A DNA stretch of 64,000 bases from Bacillus safensis (GTDB taxonomy: Bacteria; Bacillota; Bacilli; Bacillales; Bacillaceae), in contig BSBG01000001.1 of the NCBI GenBank assembly GCA_030159235.1, positions 124,001 to 188,000 of the forward strand, written 5' to 3'. Both the position numbers and the translations under genes were made by a program. Of this stretch, positions 30,790 to 40,191 are shown piece after piece. How positions within the stretch are numbered: position 1 is the first letter of the stretch; every line of letters begins with the position of its first letter. The notes under the pieces are model-generated. The model made no database searches. It worked only from the letters and a program-made list of their open reading frames with translations, and was not told the origin of the DNA.

Positions 30790-31596
30790 TCAAATCGGGC
30801 AAACAGCTGGGATGGATGGACGAGCTGCTAATAGTTTTTTTGTATAATCATGCTTTGGATGTTCAAAAAGGTCAAGCACTCCTGCCTTTTCAACAATTTC
30901 CCCTTGTTTCATGACGACAACTTGATCTGCCATTTCGGCAATGACACCAAGATCGTGGGTAATGAGTAAAATGGCTGTCCCATAGTCATGACGAATCTGG
31001 TTCAGATGCTGAAGAACCAATTTCTGATTGTGTACATCTAATGCAGTTGTCGGCTCATCTGCAATGATGAGGGGCGGGTGCATACATGCTGCCATAGCGA
31101 TCATGACACGCTGTAGCATGCCTCCGCTTAACTCAAAGGGATACTTGTTTAACAGCTGGTCTGGCTGCGGCAGGTTCATATGGGCTAACGCAGCCACTGC
31201 CTGCGCTCGTGCCTGCCTTTTACTGACCGCAGTATGCCGGCGGATGGTTTCAATCAGCTGATGGCCGATTGTCCATACCGGTGTAAAGCTGTTCATTGGA
31301 TTTTGCATAATATATGAGATGTCTTTGCCTCGAATGGAACGCATATCCCTTTCACTTACATTGATCAATTCTCGTCCCTGTAATGTGATACTGCCAGTGA
31401 CTTCAGTTGTTTTTCGATCAAGCATGTGTAAGATCGACATACTTGTCACTGTTTTCCCGCAGCCGCTCTCACCAATTAATCCAAGAATTTGACCGCGTCC
31501 TATTTCAAACGATACTTCTTGAATCAGAGGGGTTGTCCCTTGAGGTGTTTTCGTATGCACATGCAGGCTCTCTATTTGTAAAATGGACTCTTGCAC
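30790..31596 (-). CDS. Nik/Cnt/Opp-type importer, first ATPase (NikD-like)
   Basis: A 268-residue ABC ATPase: Walker A GESGCGKT, signature LSGGMLQR, Walker B LIIADEPTTALD, H-loop LITHDLG. The LSGGMLQR signature is usual for dipeptide/nickel ATPases of the DppD/NikD type. GTG 31596 follows AAAGGA by 9 bases; an ATG at 31632 overlaps nikC-like coding without a clear site. Confidence 0.85.
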   Translation of the reverse strand: MQESILQIESLHVHTKTPQGTTPLIQEVSFEIGRGQILGLIGESGCGKTVTSMSILHMLDRKTTEVTGSITLQGRELINVSERDMRSIRGKDISYIMQNPMNSFTPVWTIGHQLIETIRRHTAVSKRQARAQAVAALAHMNLPQPDQLLNKYPFELSGGMLQRVMIAMAACMHPPLIIADEPTTALDVHNQKLVLQHLNQIRHDYGTAILLITHDLGVIAEMADQVVVMKQGEIVEKAGVLDLFEHPKHDYTKKLLAARPSIPAVCPI

Positions 31597-31609
31597 ATTG
31601 ATCATTCCT

Positions 31610-32443
31610 TTACACACGGCGTTTGATCCCATATTTCTCTGAAAGGGCTTCTCCTAGTAAATTAAACAGAACCACCACAGCCATGATCACAAGGCCTGGG
31701 TACAGCATCAGCTGAGGATTCGTTTGAATGTACGACTTCCCTTCATGAATCATCGCTCCCCATTCAGGCGTAGGAGGCTGAACCCCTAATCCGAGGAAGG
31801 ACATCGCAGAAATGTCCATAATCGCCCAGCCCATTTCGAGTGTTCCAATGACCGCTAAAGGCGGCAGGACATTCGGAATCATATGTTTTCTCATGATATT
31901 CCAATGCGAAGTCCCACTGATCTTTGCAGCTGCAATAAAGTTCTGTTCCTTTAAGCTTAGCACCATTCCTCGGAAGACGCGGGCGTAATACACCCATTGC
32001 ACGAGCATCAAGGCAAGCACGACTTGAGAAAGTCCCGGACCGAAGATACCGACTAATCCTAGGATCAGCACTAGGTTGGGAAATGCCATGACTCCATCAC
32101 AGATTCTCATCAAGACATGATCGATCCAGCCGCCTTTGTATCCCGAAAAGAGGCCGACAATTAAACCAATGAATAACGAAGAAAGAAAGATTAATAACGC
32201 ACAGCCCAGCGAAACACGCGCGCCATATAAAATACGAGATAAATTGCATCGTCCTAATTGATCCGTTCCAAGAGGATACTCCCATGAAGACCCCTTTAGC
32301 TTCATTGCTAGATTGACAGCGGCCGGATCATGTGGAGCGATCCATGGCGCACATATTGTGACAATGAGCAGGAGACCGAGCAGCAGGGCGCAGATCGAGA
32401 TCATCTTTTGATGAACGAAGAGATGTTTTACTTTTGTCATCAT
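31610..32443 (-). CDS. Nik/Cnt/Opp-type importer, permease NikC-like
   Basis: A 277-residue permease: N-terminal OppC-type helix, then the EAA loop AAKISGTSHWNIMRKHMIPNVL and the C-terminal AMSFLGLGVQPPTPEWGAMI motif of the OppBC/NikC group. Its ATG overlaps the stop of the upstream permease gene (ATGA). Confidence 0.87.
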   Translation of the reverse strand: MMTKVKHLFVHQKMISICALLLGLLLIVTICAPWIAPHDPAAVNLAMKLKGSSWEYPLGTDQLGRCNLSRILYGARVSLGCALLIFLSSLFIGLIVGLFSGYKGGWIDHVLMRICDGVMAFPNLVLILGLVGIFGPGLSQVVLALMLVQWVYYARVFRGMVLSLKEQNFIAAAKISGTSHWNIMRKHMIPNVLPPLAVIGTLEMGWAIMDISAMSFLGLGVQPPTPEWGAMIHEGKSYIQTNPQLMLYPGLVIMAVVVLFNLLGEALSEKYGIKRRV

Positions 32444-33384
32444 TGCTGGCGGCCTTCCTTTCTAGAGATACGAGGGTCAATGATCAGTTGAATCAAGTCA
32501 ACTATCAAACTGCTCAAGATAAAAATACATGCTGACATGAGGACATAAAATTGAATAACAGGCAGATCCCGATTAAAGATCGCCTCAATAAAAAATCGTC
32601 CAAACCCTGGCCATGAAAAAACAGCTTCTACAATAATGGTACCGGTCAGAAGCTTGCCAAGATTCACCCCAAGTCCAGTCAGCATCGGCGATATCGCGAT
32701 TCTAAGCACATGCTTGAACATGATCGATTGTTCCTTTAATCCTCTCATTCTCGCATATTGAACGAAAGGCTCTTGAAGCGTCTCACTCACACTTGACCGT
32801 AACAGTCTTGTATATGTAGCAATTAAAGGGATTGCTAATGTGATCGACGGCAGGATGAGATGCTCCCATGTTCCGATCCCTTCAACTGGTAAAAGGTCGA
32901 GTTTCACTGAAAAAAAGAAGATGAGCAAATACCCCAAGACAAACGTCGGGATAGATGCTCCTAAGAAAGAAAGAAGCCGGCTCAGATGATCAATGGCACC
33001 GTTTTTTCTCATACCGCTGAAAAAGCCGAGCGGAATGCTGACACATATAGCGATCAGCAGACTGGTGAGTGCCAATTGAATCGTCGCCGGTATTCGATAA
33101 ATCACCTCATCAAGCACAGGCTGATTCGACATATATGACCGGCCAAAATCAAGGTGAATGACTTTTTCAATGGTATGAAGATACTGCATATAAAACGGTT
33201 CATCTAGTCCAAACTCACTTCTTTTTTGTGCTAATATCTCATCCGTAGGCTGGATATGAGCCGCTGCTAAATATGCCTCAGCCGGATCAACTGGCGAAAG
33301 ATGAATCATGCCAGTTGTGAACAGTGCGGCTAATAAAAATACCGGAATAATTGATAGCAATCGTTTGACGATATAGCGGCCCAT
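32440..33384 (-). CDS. Nik/Cnt/Opp-type importer, permease NikB-like
   Basis: A 314-residue permease with about six hydrophobic segments and the OppB family elements LDLGRSY-like (HLDFGRSYMSNQPV), EAA loop QYARMRGLKEQSIMFKHVLR and FSWPGFGRF. It forms the pore with the NikC-like protein. AAGGAA precedes the ATG. Confidence 0.87.
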   Translation of the reverse strand: MGRYIVKRLLSIIPVFLLAALFTTGMIHLSPVDPAEAYLAAAHIQPTDEILAQKRSEFGLDEPFYMQYLHTIEKVIHLDFGRSYMSNQPVLDEVIYRIPATIQLALTSLLIAICVSIPLGFFSGMRKNGAIDHLSRLLSFLGASIPTFVLGYLLIFFFSVKLDLLPVEGIGTWEHLILPSITLAIPLIATYTRLLRSSVSETLQEPFVQYARMRGLKEQSIMFKHVLRIAISPMLTGLGVNLGKLLTGTIIVEAVFSWPGFGRFFIEAIFNRDLPVIQFYVLMSACIFILSSLIVDLIQLIIDPRISRKEGRQQ

Positions 33385-33402
33385 TTCCTTACCTTCCTTC
33401 TG

Positions 33403-35025
33403 TTACTTCAGTTTAATGCCTGTGAAAGGATGTTCATCTCGGTTCGCAGGGAACGCAAAGTCCTTCACAGTTTTTTGATAAACGGCTGTCTTTTTAAAAT
33501 AAGAGATTGGCACAATTGCTCCTTGATCCTGTAAAGAAGATAAGACTGACGCATAAAGTGCTTTACGTTTGTTTTCATTTGTTGTTGATGGAATTTCCGT
33601 CATTTCTTTGATCAGCTTTTCCTTATTTGGGTAGGCTGAGATAGCTTCTTTGAATCCAAAACCATCTGATGAAAGAACGTTCATAAATGTATGCGGATCA
33701 TACGGCGCTCCGTAGTTGCTAAAGAAGTTCATATCAAACTTGTTAGCTTTAAAGCGTTGAACCTGTGTCGCCAAATCCACGCCCTCAAGCTTGACGCCAA
33801 CACCAACGGCTGCCCATTCAGCTTGCAGCGTTTCCGCCATCGCTTTTTGAATCGATTCCGCCGAGTCATACATCATACTAAACTCAAGCTTTTTCCCATC
33901 TTTTTCACGAACAGTTTTTCCTTTTGGAAGTGTCCAGCCCGCTTCATCCAGCAATGCTTTAGCTTTGTCCACATCGTATTGGAAAGACTTCACTTGAATG
34001 TCTGACGTATATGGCATGTTTGTCGGCAGGATGTGATCTGCTTCATCCTCTAAACCAGATGTGACCCCTTCTACCATTGATTTTTTATTGAACGCATATT
34101 GAAGGGCGTGACGCACTTTCTCATCTGACAGTTGATCCACTTTTGTGTTCATGACAAGCTGTCTCGTTGCAACAGGCTCTGACATTTTCGTTTCATACTT
34201 GCCGCTTGCCTCTAGCTGTTTGTAGGAATCAAGGCTAATGGTTCCTTCTCCGTAAAGTAAATCCACATCACCTTTTTCAAATGCCATGACTCTCGTTTCC
34301 GCATCAGGGATGACTTTTACCTTGATTTCTTTTACCTTTGGTTTTTCTCCCCAATATTGATCATTTCGTTCGAAAATAGCATAGTCATCTTTTTTATATG
34401 TTTTTAAAACCCAAGGGCCTGTCCCCACTGGTTTTTCGATTCCTTTTGACGTATCTCCATTTTTAGGGAAACCTGCTTCCCCAAGGAAACGAACCGGACG
34501 GACAACCGCCAATTCTTGAACAGTTGGATAATATGGCTCTGTTAATGTAAGCTTAAACGTTTTCTTGTCTACTGCTTCTGTCTTTTTGATCTTTTTAATA
34601 ACACCTAACCAGCTATGTATATCTTTATTTTTTAAGATGGTATCAAAGTTCTTTTTGACAATGTTCGCATTAAAATCAGAACCGTCTGAGAATGTCACAT
34701 TGTCTCTTAAATGGAATGTATACACCTTGCCATCCTTTGACACATCCCATGATTTTGCTAATTCAGGTTTGAGCTTTCCATTTTTTTGATAGCTCACCAA
34801 TGGCTCATAAATCATTGATTGTGCAAACAATTGTGATGGATTATATACGTGTGGATTCATTTCACCAATATCTCTTGGCCACGCCATTGTAATCATGTCA
34901 GGATGATCCTTGTTTCCATCCGCTCCATTGTTTGTTTGAGAGCATCCTACTAGTAAAAAGAGAATAAGCAGGAAAGGTAACACAGTATTTATCTTAATTT
35001 TAGGAAATTTTTCCCATATAACCAT
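33403..35025 (-). CDS. Nik/Cnt-type substrate-binding lipoprotein (NikA-like)
   Basis: A 540-residue solute-binding protein of the SBP_bac_5 family: signal peptide with lipobox LLVGC at about residues 24-28, then the domain starting MAWPRDIGEMNPHVYNPSQL. The run VVRPVRFLGE matches the NikA/CntA region that holds the arginine used to bind metal chelates, separating it from OppA or DppA. Substrate could be Ni, Co, Zn or Fe bound to a small chelator. AGGAGG lies 8 bases before the ATG. First gene of a five-gene operon under a Fur-boxed promoter. Confidence 0.85.
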   Translation of the reverse strand: MVIWEKFPKIKINTVLPFLLILFLLVGCSQTNNGADGNKDHPDMITMAWPRDIGEMNPHVYNPSQLFAQSMIYEPLVSYQKNGKLKPELAKSWDVSKDGKVYTFHLRDNVTFSDGSDFNANIVKKNFDTILKNKDIHSWLGVIKKIKKTEAVDKKTFKLTLTEPYYPTVQELAVVRPVRFLGEAGFPKNGDTSKGIEKPVGTGPWVLKTYKKDDYAIFERNDQYWGEKPKVKEIKVKVIPDAETRVMAFEKGDVDLLYGEGTISLDSYKQLEASGKYETKMSEPVATRQLVMNTKVDQLSDEKVRHALQYAFNKKSMVEGVTSGLEDEADHILPTNMPYTSDIQVKSFQYDVDKAKALLDEAGWTLPKGKTVREKDGKKLEFSMMYDSAESIQKAMAETLQAEWAAVGVGVKLEGVDLATQVQRFKANKFDMNFFSNYGAPYDPHTFMNVLSSDGFGFKEAISAYPNKEKLIKEMTEIPSTTNENKRKALYASVLSSLQDQGAIVPISYFKKTAVYQKTVKDFAFPANRDEHPFTGIKLK

Positions 35026-35048
35026 AAGTTGTTCCTCCTAATTGATTC

Positions 35049-35091
35049 TGATAATCATTTTCATTTTAAGGAGGAAGGAACCCGTTGTCAA
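35049..35091 (-). promoter_or_regulatory. Promoter and Fur box of the Nik/Cnt-type operon
   Basis: On the minus strand TTGACA (plus 35086-35091) and TAAAAT (plus 35063-35068) are spaced by 17 bases. Directly after the -10 box lies TGAAAATGATTATCA (plus 35049-35063), 14 of 15 positions identical to the Bacillus Fur 7-1-7 consensus TGATAATGATTATCA. The box covers the transcription start, so iron-dependent repression is expected. Zur or PerR boxes are related and cannot be fully excluded. Confidence 0.82.
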
Positions 35092-35170
35092 TATCATATT
35101 TGAAACGAAATGACAATACTTATACCGAATTATTCCATAAATTGTGGAATTTGATAGAAAGAGAGGCAGG

Positions 35171-35195
35171 CTGCTTATGAACGAGCAGCCTGTGA
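35171..35195 (-). terminator. Hairpin at the end of the eps operon
   Basis: CAGGCTGC and GCAGCCTG pair across the epsN stop codon; on the minus strand a C/T-rich tract CCTCTCTTTC follows. It is a plausible end of the eps transcript. Confidence 0.55.
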
Positions 35196-36353
35196 AGAGG
35201 TGGATGTTTTTTCTCGCAGCATATCATGAAGCATATGGATGATACGCTCCTGTTCTGCATCTGTCATGCTTGTTCCAGATGGGAGACAAAGCCCCCTCTC
35301 AAATAACAGCTCGGATACAGGAGTCTTTTGAGCCACAGTATAAAACGGGCAATGGCGAAAGAGAGGCTGCTTATGCAGCGGCTTCCATACACGCCTTGCT
35401 TCAATCTGTTCTTTTTCTAAAGTATGAATGATATCCACTGGAGACAATGGTTGATCACGATCTATGGTCAATGCCGTCAGCCAGCGGTTGGATGTTGTTT
35501 CTTGATACTCTGGCATCAAATGAAGACCTGCTACTTCGGATAAAGCGTCCTGATAACGCTGAAAAATAAGGCGTTTTTGTTCAACACGCTCGTCCAGTAC
35601 ATCCATTTGAGCAATTCCGACACCTGCTAGAAGGTTACTCATGCGATAGTTGTATCCTATCTCTTGATGCTCATAGTGCATGGCACGTTCTCTTGCCTGT
35701 GAAGCGAGAAAACGGCATCGTTCAATCGCAGCTTCATCATCGCTCACAAGCATTCCGCCCCCTGACGTTGTAATGATTTTATTTCCATTAAAAGAATAAA
35801 CACCAAACCTACCCATTGAGCCGCTTTTTCTTCCTTTATACAAAGCGCCTAACGATTCAGCCGCATCCTCAATGACTGGCACATCATATGCTTCACAAAG
35901 CGCCATGATCTCGTTCATTTTTGCACTTTGTCCATATAAATGGACGACAATGACTGCACGAGGCCTTTTTCCAAGACGTGTTGATTCAATCAAGGCTTTC
36001 TCTAAAGCAAGCGGGCACATATTCCATGTATCCCTTTCTGAATCAATAAAAACGGGCGTTGCTTGTTCATATAAAATTGGATTTGCCGTTGCAACAAACG
36101 TAAGGGTGGAACAAAAGACAACGTCCCCTTTTTGAACCCCAATCAGCTTTAATGCGAGGTGAATTGCTGCTGTCCCTGAGGACAAAGCCGCACCTGCCTT
36201 CACTCCTGCATAGTCCGCCACTGCCTGCTCAAATTTATTCACAAGCGGTCCAAGCGGTGCAATCCAATTGCTCTTGAAGGCTTCCTCTATTTGTAGATAC
36301 TCTTTTCCGCTCATATGCGGAGGAGATAAGTAAATGCGTTTGCTTTCTTTCAT
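35175..36353 (-). CDS. epsN: EpsN-type PLP sugar aminotransferase
   Basis: A 392-residue DegT/DnrJ/EryC1 aminotransferase: LSSGTAAIHLALKLIG cofactor loop, IEDAAESLGALYKGRKSG, and the Lys in YSFNGNKIITTSGGG. With EpsC and EpsM it builds the UDP-bacillosamine-type precursor of the biofilm polysaccharide. Start overlaps the epsM stop. It is the last eps gene here; epsO, present after epsN in B. subtilis, is missing. Confidence 0.9.
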   Translation of the reverse strand: MKESKRIYLSPPHMSGKEYLQIEEAFKSNWIAPLGPLVNKFEQAVADYAGVKAGAALSSGTAAIHLALKLIGVQKGDVVFCSTLTFVATANPILYEQATPVFIDSERDTWNMCPLALEKALIESTRLGKRPRAVIVVHLYGQSAKMNEIMALCEAYDVPVIEDAAESLGALYKGRKSGSMGRFGVYSFNGNKIITTSGGGMLVSDDEAAIERCRFLASQARERAMHYEHQEIGYNYRMSNLLAGVGIAQMDVLDERVEQKRLIFQRYQDALSEVAGLHLMPEYQETTSNRWLTALTIDRDQPLSPVDIIHTLEKEQIEARRVWKPLHKQPLFRHCPFYTVAQKTPVSELLFERGLCLPSGTSMTDAEQERIIHMLHDMLREKTSTSSQAARS

Positions 36354-37039
36354 TACTTGCCACCTTCTTTCCGATCTTTGATTTCTATTGCAGGAATTCC
36401 GACAGCAACCTTCTGATCGTGTATATCTTTTGTCACTGCCGCACCTGCACCGATAATCGTCCAGCTTCCGATCGTTGTACCAGGTATCGCTACGGCACCT
36501 GCCCCAATATGGGCTCCATCCCGTACGGAAACACAGCCTGTCAGAACTGCTCCCGGTGACAGATGTACAAACGATTCGAGTATGCAGTCATGCTCAACGA
36601 TAGACCCTGTGTTGATAATCGTATGCTCGCCGATGACTGCATCTGCTTGGATCACTGCCCTTGCCATCACGACAGTTCCCCTTCCAATGACAGCTGATGG
36701 ACTCGTGACTGCCTCTGGATGAATAAGTGTGGCAAATGCCGCGTCTTCAAATGAGAGGCGCTCCTTGATGAGCAGTCTGATCTCATTTTGTCCGATGGCA
36801 ATCAGCCATTTGGTTTGAGGCATGGTCTCTCTGAGCTGTTGACTCATAGAGATCGGTCCATACAAAATGCCACTTTGAGTAACCGTCTCTTCAAATTGAT
36901 CATCTAACACCGCACACAATGAGTAATCAGGGTGTGCAAAAATGATATCTTGGATGACTTTGCTATGTCCGCCGGCCCCAATTAAACCAATAGTTTGCTC
37001 ATTACATATCGGTTCCTTTGAATTTTTCAGCTGTGGCAT
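36353..37039 (-). CDS. epsM: EpsM-type sugar O/N-acetyltransferase
   Basis: A 228-residue protein with an N-terminal PglD-type nucleotide-sugar binding domain (IGLIGAGGHSKVIQDI) and a left-handed beta-helix of hexapeptide repeats (from about residue 115: VIGRGTVVMARAVIQADAVIG). It acetylates the amino sugar made by EpsN. The first about 15 residues overlap epsL and the ribosome site is far, so the true start may lie a little downstream. Confidence 0.87.
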   Translation of the reverse strand: MPQLKNSKEPICNEQTIGLIGAGGHSKVIQDIIFAHPDYSLCAVLDDQFEETVTQSGILYGPISMSQQLRETMPQTKWLIAIGQNEIRLLIKERLSFEDAAFATLIHPEAVTSPSAVIGRGTVVMARAVIQADAVIGEHTIINTGSIVEHDCILESFVHLSPGAVLTGCVSVRDGAHIGAGAVAIPGTTIGSWTIIGAGAAVTKDIHDQKVAVGIPAIEIKDRKEGGK

Positions 37040-37598
37040 GATTTGGCTGCTGCACCCCCTCTGTTTTAATCACTTTCAGCAAGGTCATCCATAAAATTTT
37101 CATATCGAGCCAAAACGATTGATGCTCGACATACCAAAGGTCATAGGTAAATTTCTCTTCCCAGGAAAGTGAGTTCCTGCCGTTCACCTGTGCCCATCCT
37201 GTTATGCCGGGCTTCACAAGATGGCGCCTTGCTTGTTCTTCTGTATACATAGACAAATACTCCATTAAAAGCGGCCTTGGCCCAACGAGACTGAGCTCTC
37301 CTTTGAGTACATTGACTAACTGCGGCAATTCATCAAGACTGAGCTTTCGAATCAAGGCGCCGGTTTTGGTTAATCGCAGATGATCTGGTAGCAGCTGCCC
37401 ATGTTCGTCACGTTCATCAGTCATCGTCCGAAATTTATATAGCATAAAAGGCCGGCCATACAGACCAGGCCGCTTCTGCCGAAACACCACAGGCGTTCCA
37501 ATTTTCCATCTAATCAGCCCATAGATAAGAAGAAAAAGAAGGCTGCCTGCGATGAGCAGCGTCAATGCCACCATCACATCTATCATTCTTTTCATCAT
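37002..37598 (-). CDS. epsL: EpsL-type initiating sugar-phosphate transferase
   Basis: A 198-residue bacterial sugar transferase (WbaP/PglC family): one N-terminal hydrophobic reentrant helix, then KFRTMTDERDEHGQLL, KLSLDELPQLVNVLKGEMS-like core (LSLDELPQLVNVLKGELS) and VGPRPLL. It transfers the first sugar phosphate to undecaprenyl phosphate. Confidence 0.92.
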   Translation of the reverse strand: MMKRMIDVMVALTLLIAGSLLFLLIYGLIRWKIGTPVVFRQKRPGLYGRPFMLYKFRTMTDERDEHGQLLPDHLRLTKTGALIRKLSLDELPQLVNVLKGELSLVGPRPLLMEYLSMYTEEQARRHLVKPGITGWAQVNGRNSLSWEEKFTYDLWYVEHQSFWLDMKILWMTLLKVIKTEGVQQPNHATAEKFKGTDM

Positions 37599-37614
37599 TG
37601 CATCTCCTTTTCAC

Positions 37615-39129
37615 TTAGCGGGAGACCGTTTGCTTTACCTTACGCATCAACTGCATCCGCTCTCGTTTTGTTCCTGCAAACAGATACAAGTAGCCCATAT
37701 AAAGAATGAAACAAAGCACGCCAATCGAAAACAGCTCCCACCATGAAGTCACGTTATATACCGACTGAATTCCTACGCAGACGCCCCAAATCAGGAGCGC
37801 TCCAGTAAGCGGAATGAGTATATGCTTGTAAAAAATGGTGCGTTTCTGATTCGTGATACTGGCCGTATAAATTGGCAGAAACACGATATTTTTGATCAAT
37901 AAAACAATCGCTCCAGCTGATGCAATGCCATATAAACCAAGCTGCAGCATATGAGTCAATCCATAGGCAAAAAGCACATTGGACACACCTAATATCAATG
38001 TGACAACCGCTGGAACTTTAAATCGATTGAAAACGGTCGGTACATATGCGAGCGGTAAAAACATCAAGGTCAAACATAAATAAGCTGCATGAATCATGAG
38101 AAGCCATTTCAGCTCCTCAAAGGCAGGCCCAAGCCATAAATCCATAAGTGGACCAGCGAGACCTCCTAAAAGTGCGGCTGGAAACGCAACAAATAAGCCG
38201 CTCCACTTAATGGCGTTTGCAGCATATTGGATGAGCCCCTCTTTGTCCTGATTCGAGTAAAATTTCGTGATCGTTGGTGCAAACACAACCGCCAGTGTCC
38301 CTGCCAGTGTGCGTAATAATAATGGGAACTGCAAGATCGCCGCATACTGACCCGTTGCTTCCGCACCAATGAGCAAGTTGGTCATCAATAAATCAATTTG
38401 TAAAAACAACAAAATGCCCATTTGTTCAAATGAATGCCAGACCCCTGATCGAACAAGAGTGAGGCTAGACGATAATGAGACGTGCCGCCACTTAAACGAA
38501 AACCAAGGGATGAGTTCCTTAAAATAATAGATACCGATTCCCATCGCCGCTAAGCTCCCAACGACGGCCGCAAGTGGAATATGCCAAATGGCTGGTGTCA
38601 TCCATGTAAACAGCATGACAATCATCAGTGCCCTCAAACACATTTGAATCGCCTGTCCAACGCTTGATACATAGAGCTTATTCGCATAAAACGGTGCAGC
38701 CCCAATGCCCGACATAACGAAATTGAGCATAAATAAAAGACCCCCTAAAATAAAGGCGATCTGTGTGTCTTTGGCGAGGTGAACAGGCACATGAAGCCAC
38801 TCAACCAGCTGATGAGACATGAAAAGACAAAGTAAAAAGAGACTGATAGATAATAAAAACGAACTGACGAAATAGGAAGCGAGATAGCGCTGCGCCTTCT
38901 CCATCTCTCCTTTATGAGCCGCCACAGAAAAAAAACGCACAACAACAGCACTTAGCGAAGCCGTAATGACCGATAAATAGTTGATCATATTTTGCGTTAG
39001 ATGGATTAAGCCAAATGCTTCCACTCCAAGCGTATGAACAATATACGGTGTTAAACAAACAGACATAAGCATCATCAGGACAAACGTGATTAAGTTCGCA
39101 CTGGCATTGTAAAGAAACGCTCGATTCAT
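37615..39129 (-). CDS. epsK: EpsK-type polysaccharide flippase
   Basis: A 504-residue Wzx/MATE-like (MVF superfamily) flippase with about 14 hydrophobic segments. It moves the lipid-linked repeat unit across the membrane. The weak ribosome site (GTGAAAG) suggests coupling to the preceding gene 28 bases upstream. Confidence 0.88.
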   Translation of the reverse strand: MNRAFLYNASANLITFVLMMLMSVCLTPYIVHTLGVEAFGLIHLTQNMINYLSVITASLSAVVVRFFSVAAHKGEMEKAQRYLASYFVSSFLLSISLFLLCLFMSHQLVEWLHVPVHLAKDTQIAFILGGLLFMLNFVMSGIGAAPFYANKLYVSSVGQAIQMCLRALMIVMLFTWMTPAIWHIPLAAVVGSLAAMGIGIYYFKELIPWFSFKWRHVSLSSSLTLVRSGVWHSFEQMGILLFLQIDLLMTNLLIGAEATGQYAAILQFPLLLRTLAGTLAVVFAPTITKFYSNQDKEGLIQYAANAIKWSGLFVAFPAALLGGLAGPLMDLWLGPAFEELKWLLMIHAAYLCLTLMFLPLAYVPTVFNRFKVPAVVTLILGVSNVLFAYGLTHMLQLGLYGIASAGAIVLLIKNIVFLPIYTASITNQKRTIFYKHILIPLTGALLIWGVCVGIQSVYNVTSWWELFSIGVLCFILYMGYLYLFAGTKRERMQLMRKVKQTVSR

Positions 39130-39157
39130 TGTGCTTTCACGCAGCGTCTAAGGGGCT

Positions 39158-40186
39158 TCATCCAGCTTCCTCTCCCTTTTGACTGCTTGTTTTCATCAGC
39201 TGATTTATCGCCTCTTTCACAGCTGCCTCATTTGGTTCTTTCAAAAGGGTCATAAACGGTAGATGATTCACCCACTCATATCCCTCCATCACCTTATGAT
39301 CAAATGATCTGAGGACAACACACGGGGTATGAGTAATTGCACAAAAGATCATGCCATGCAGACGATCTGTCACGACAACCTTTGCCTGTCTTAGCTCCGT
39401 CCACAAAGCCGTTAATTCATCTAAACGAGTCGTTCGATCAACTCGTTTGCCAATTGTTGTTGTAATGAAACCGACTTGATTATACGCCTCTCGGATATGC
39501 TGCTGTAGCTGCTGCCGCTTCTCTTTTGTGAGATATGCTTCCCGATCCTCACGCAGACAAAGCAGAACCCCTTCACGACTTTCATCTTCTGATGATTCAT
39601 CTAATGACAGCACCATATCAGGCTGTTTCCACACATCTTGATTAGGGAAATACCGCTTCATCCATTCATAGGTTGTTTGATCTCTTGCCATGAGGAGCAG
39701 TCTCGGATGCTGTTTATACGTTTGAATGGCGCGGCGTTCCTCACGTTTCCCTTTCTTTGTTTCTGTAAAATGAACAGTGGCAGGCAGTTGAATCATGGGA
39801 TAGGACTTGAAGGTGTTCATGATAAATTGCCTTGTCCATTCTTCATACCGGTATAAATCCCCCATATTGCCCCCACCGATGATACAGACGATGTCTTCTG
39901 GATGCCGGCTTCGCTTTAGCGGACGGGCGAGGCGGTATATTTCTTTCATGTCCACTTCCTTGATGTCATAGGCTGGAAAGTGCTTCTTTAAAAAACAATA
40001 ACTCGCATAGGCAATCGCATGATCCCCTAAATTATCATGCCCTGGCAAAAGCGTGAGAATGATCTTCTTCTGATGACTCAGCTCTGGTAGCCTTTGGCGG
40101 CTCAGTCTATACTCAAGCGGATATTTGACCTTTAAAAGCAGCCACTCTGCGGCGTGTGCTTTCCATTGCTGCAATTTCAATCTCAT
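39158..40186 (-). CDS. epsI: EpsI-type pyruvyl transferase
   Basis: A 342-residue polysaccharide pyruvyl transferase (PF04230 type): GHDNLGDHAIAYASYCFLKK near the N-terminus, CIIGGGNMGDLYRYEEW, and VVTDRLHGMIFCAI near the end. It adds pyruvate ketals to the exopolysaccharide. ATG 40186 follows AGGGG; it starts within 6 bases of the upstream stop. Confidence 0.9.
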   Translation of the reverse strand: MRLKLQQWKAHAAEWLLLKVKYPLEYRLSRQRLPELSHQKKIILTLLPGHDNLGDHAIAYASYCFLKKHFPAYDIKEVDMKEIYRLARPLKRSRHPEDIVCIIGGGNMGDLYRYEEWTRQFIMNTFKSYPMIQLPATVHFTETKKGKREERRAIQTYKQHPRLLLMARDQTTYEWMKRYFPNQDVWKQPDMVLSLDESSEDESREGVLLCLREDREAYLTKEKRQQLQQHIREAYNQVGFITTTIGKRVDRTTRLDELTALWTELRQAKVVVTDRLHGMIFCAITHTPCVVLRSFDHKVMEGYEWVNHLPFMTLLKEPNEAAVKEAINQLMKTSSQKGEEAG

Positions 40187-40191
40187 CACCC

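Noticed and set aside
29961-35025. Plain oligopeptide permease (opp/dpp)
   Set aside because: The NikA-like RPVRF region, short ATPases and Fur box point to metal-chelate uptake; peptide uptake is still possible but less likely.
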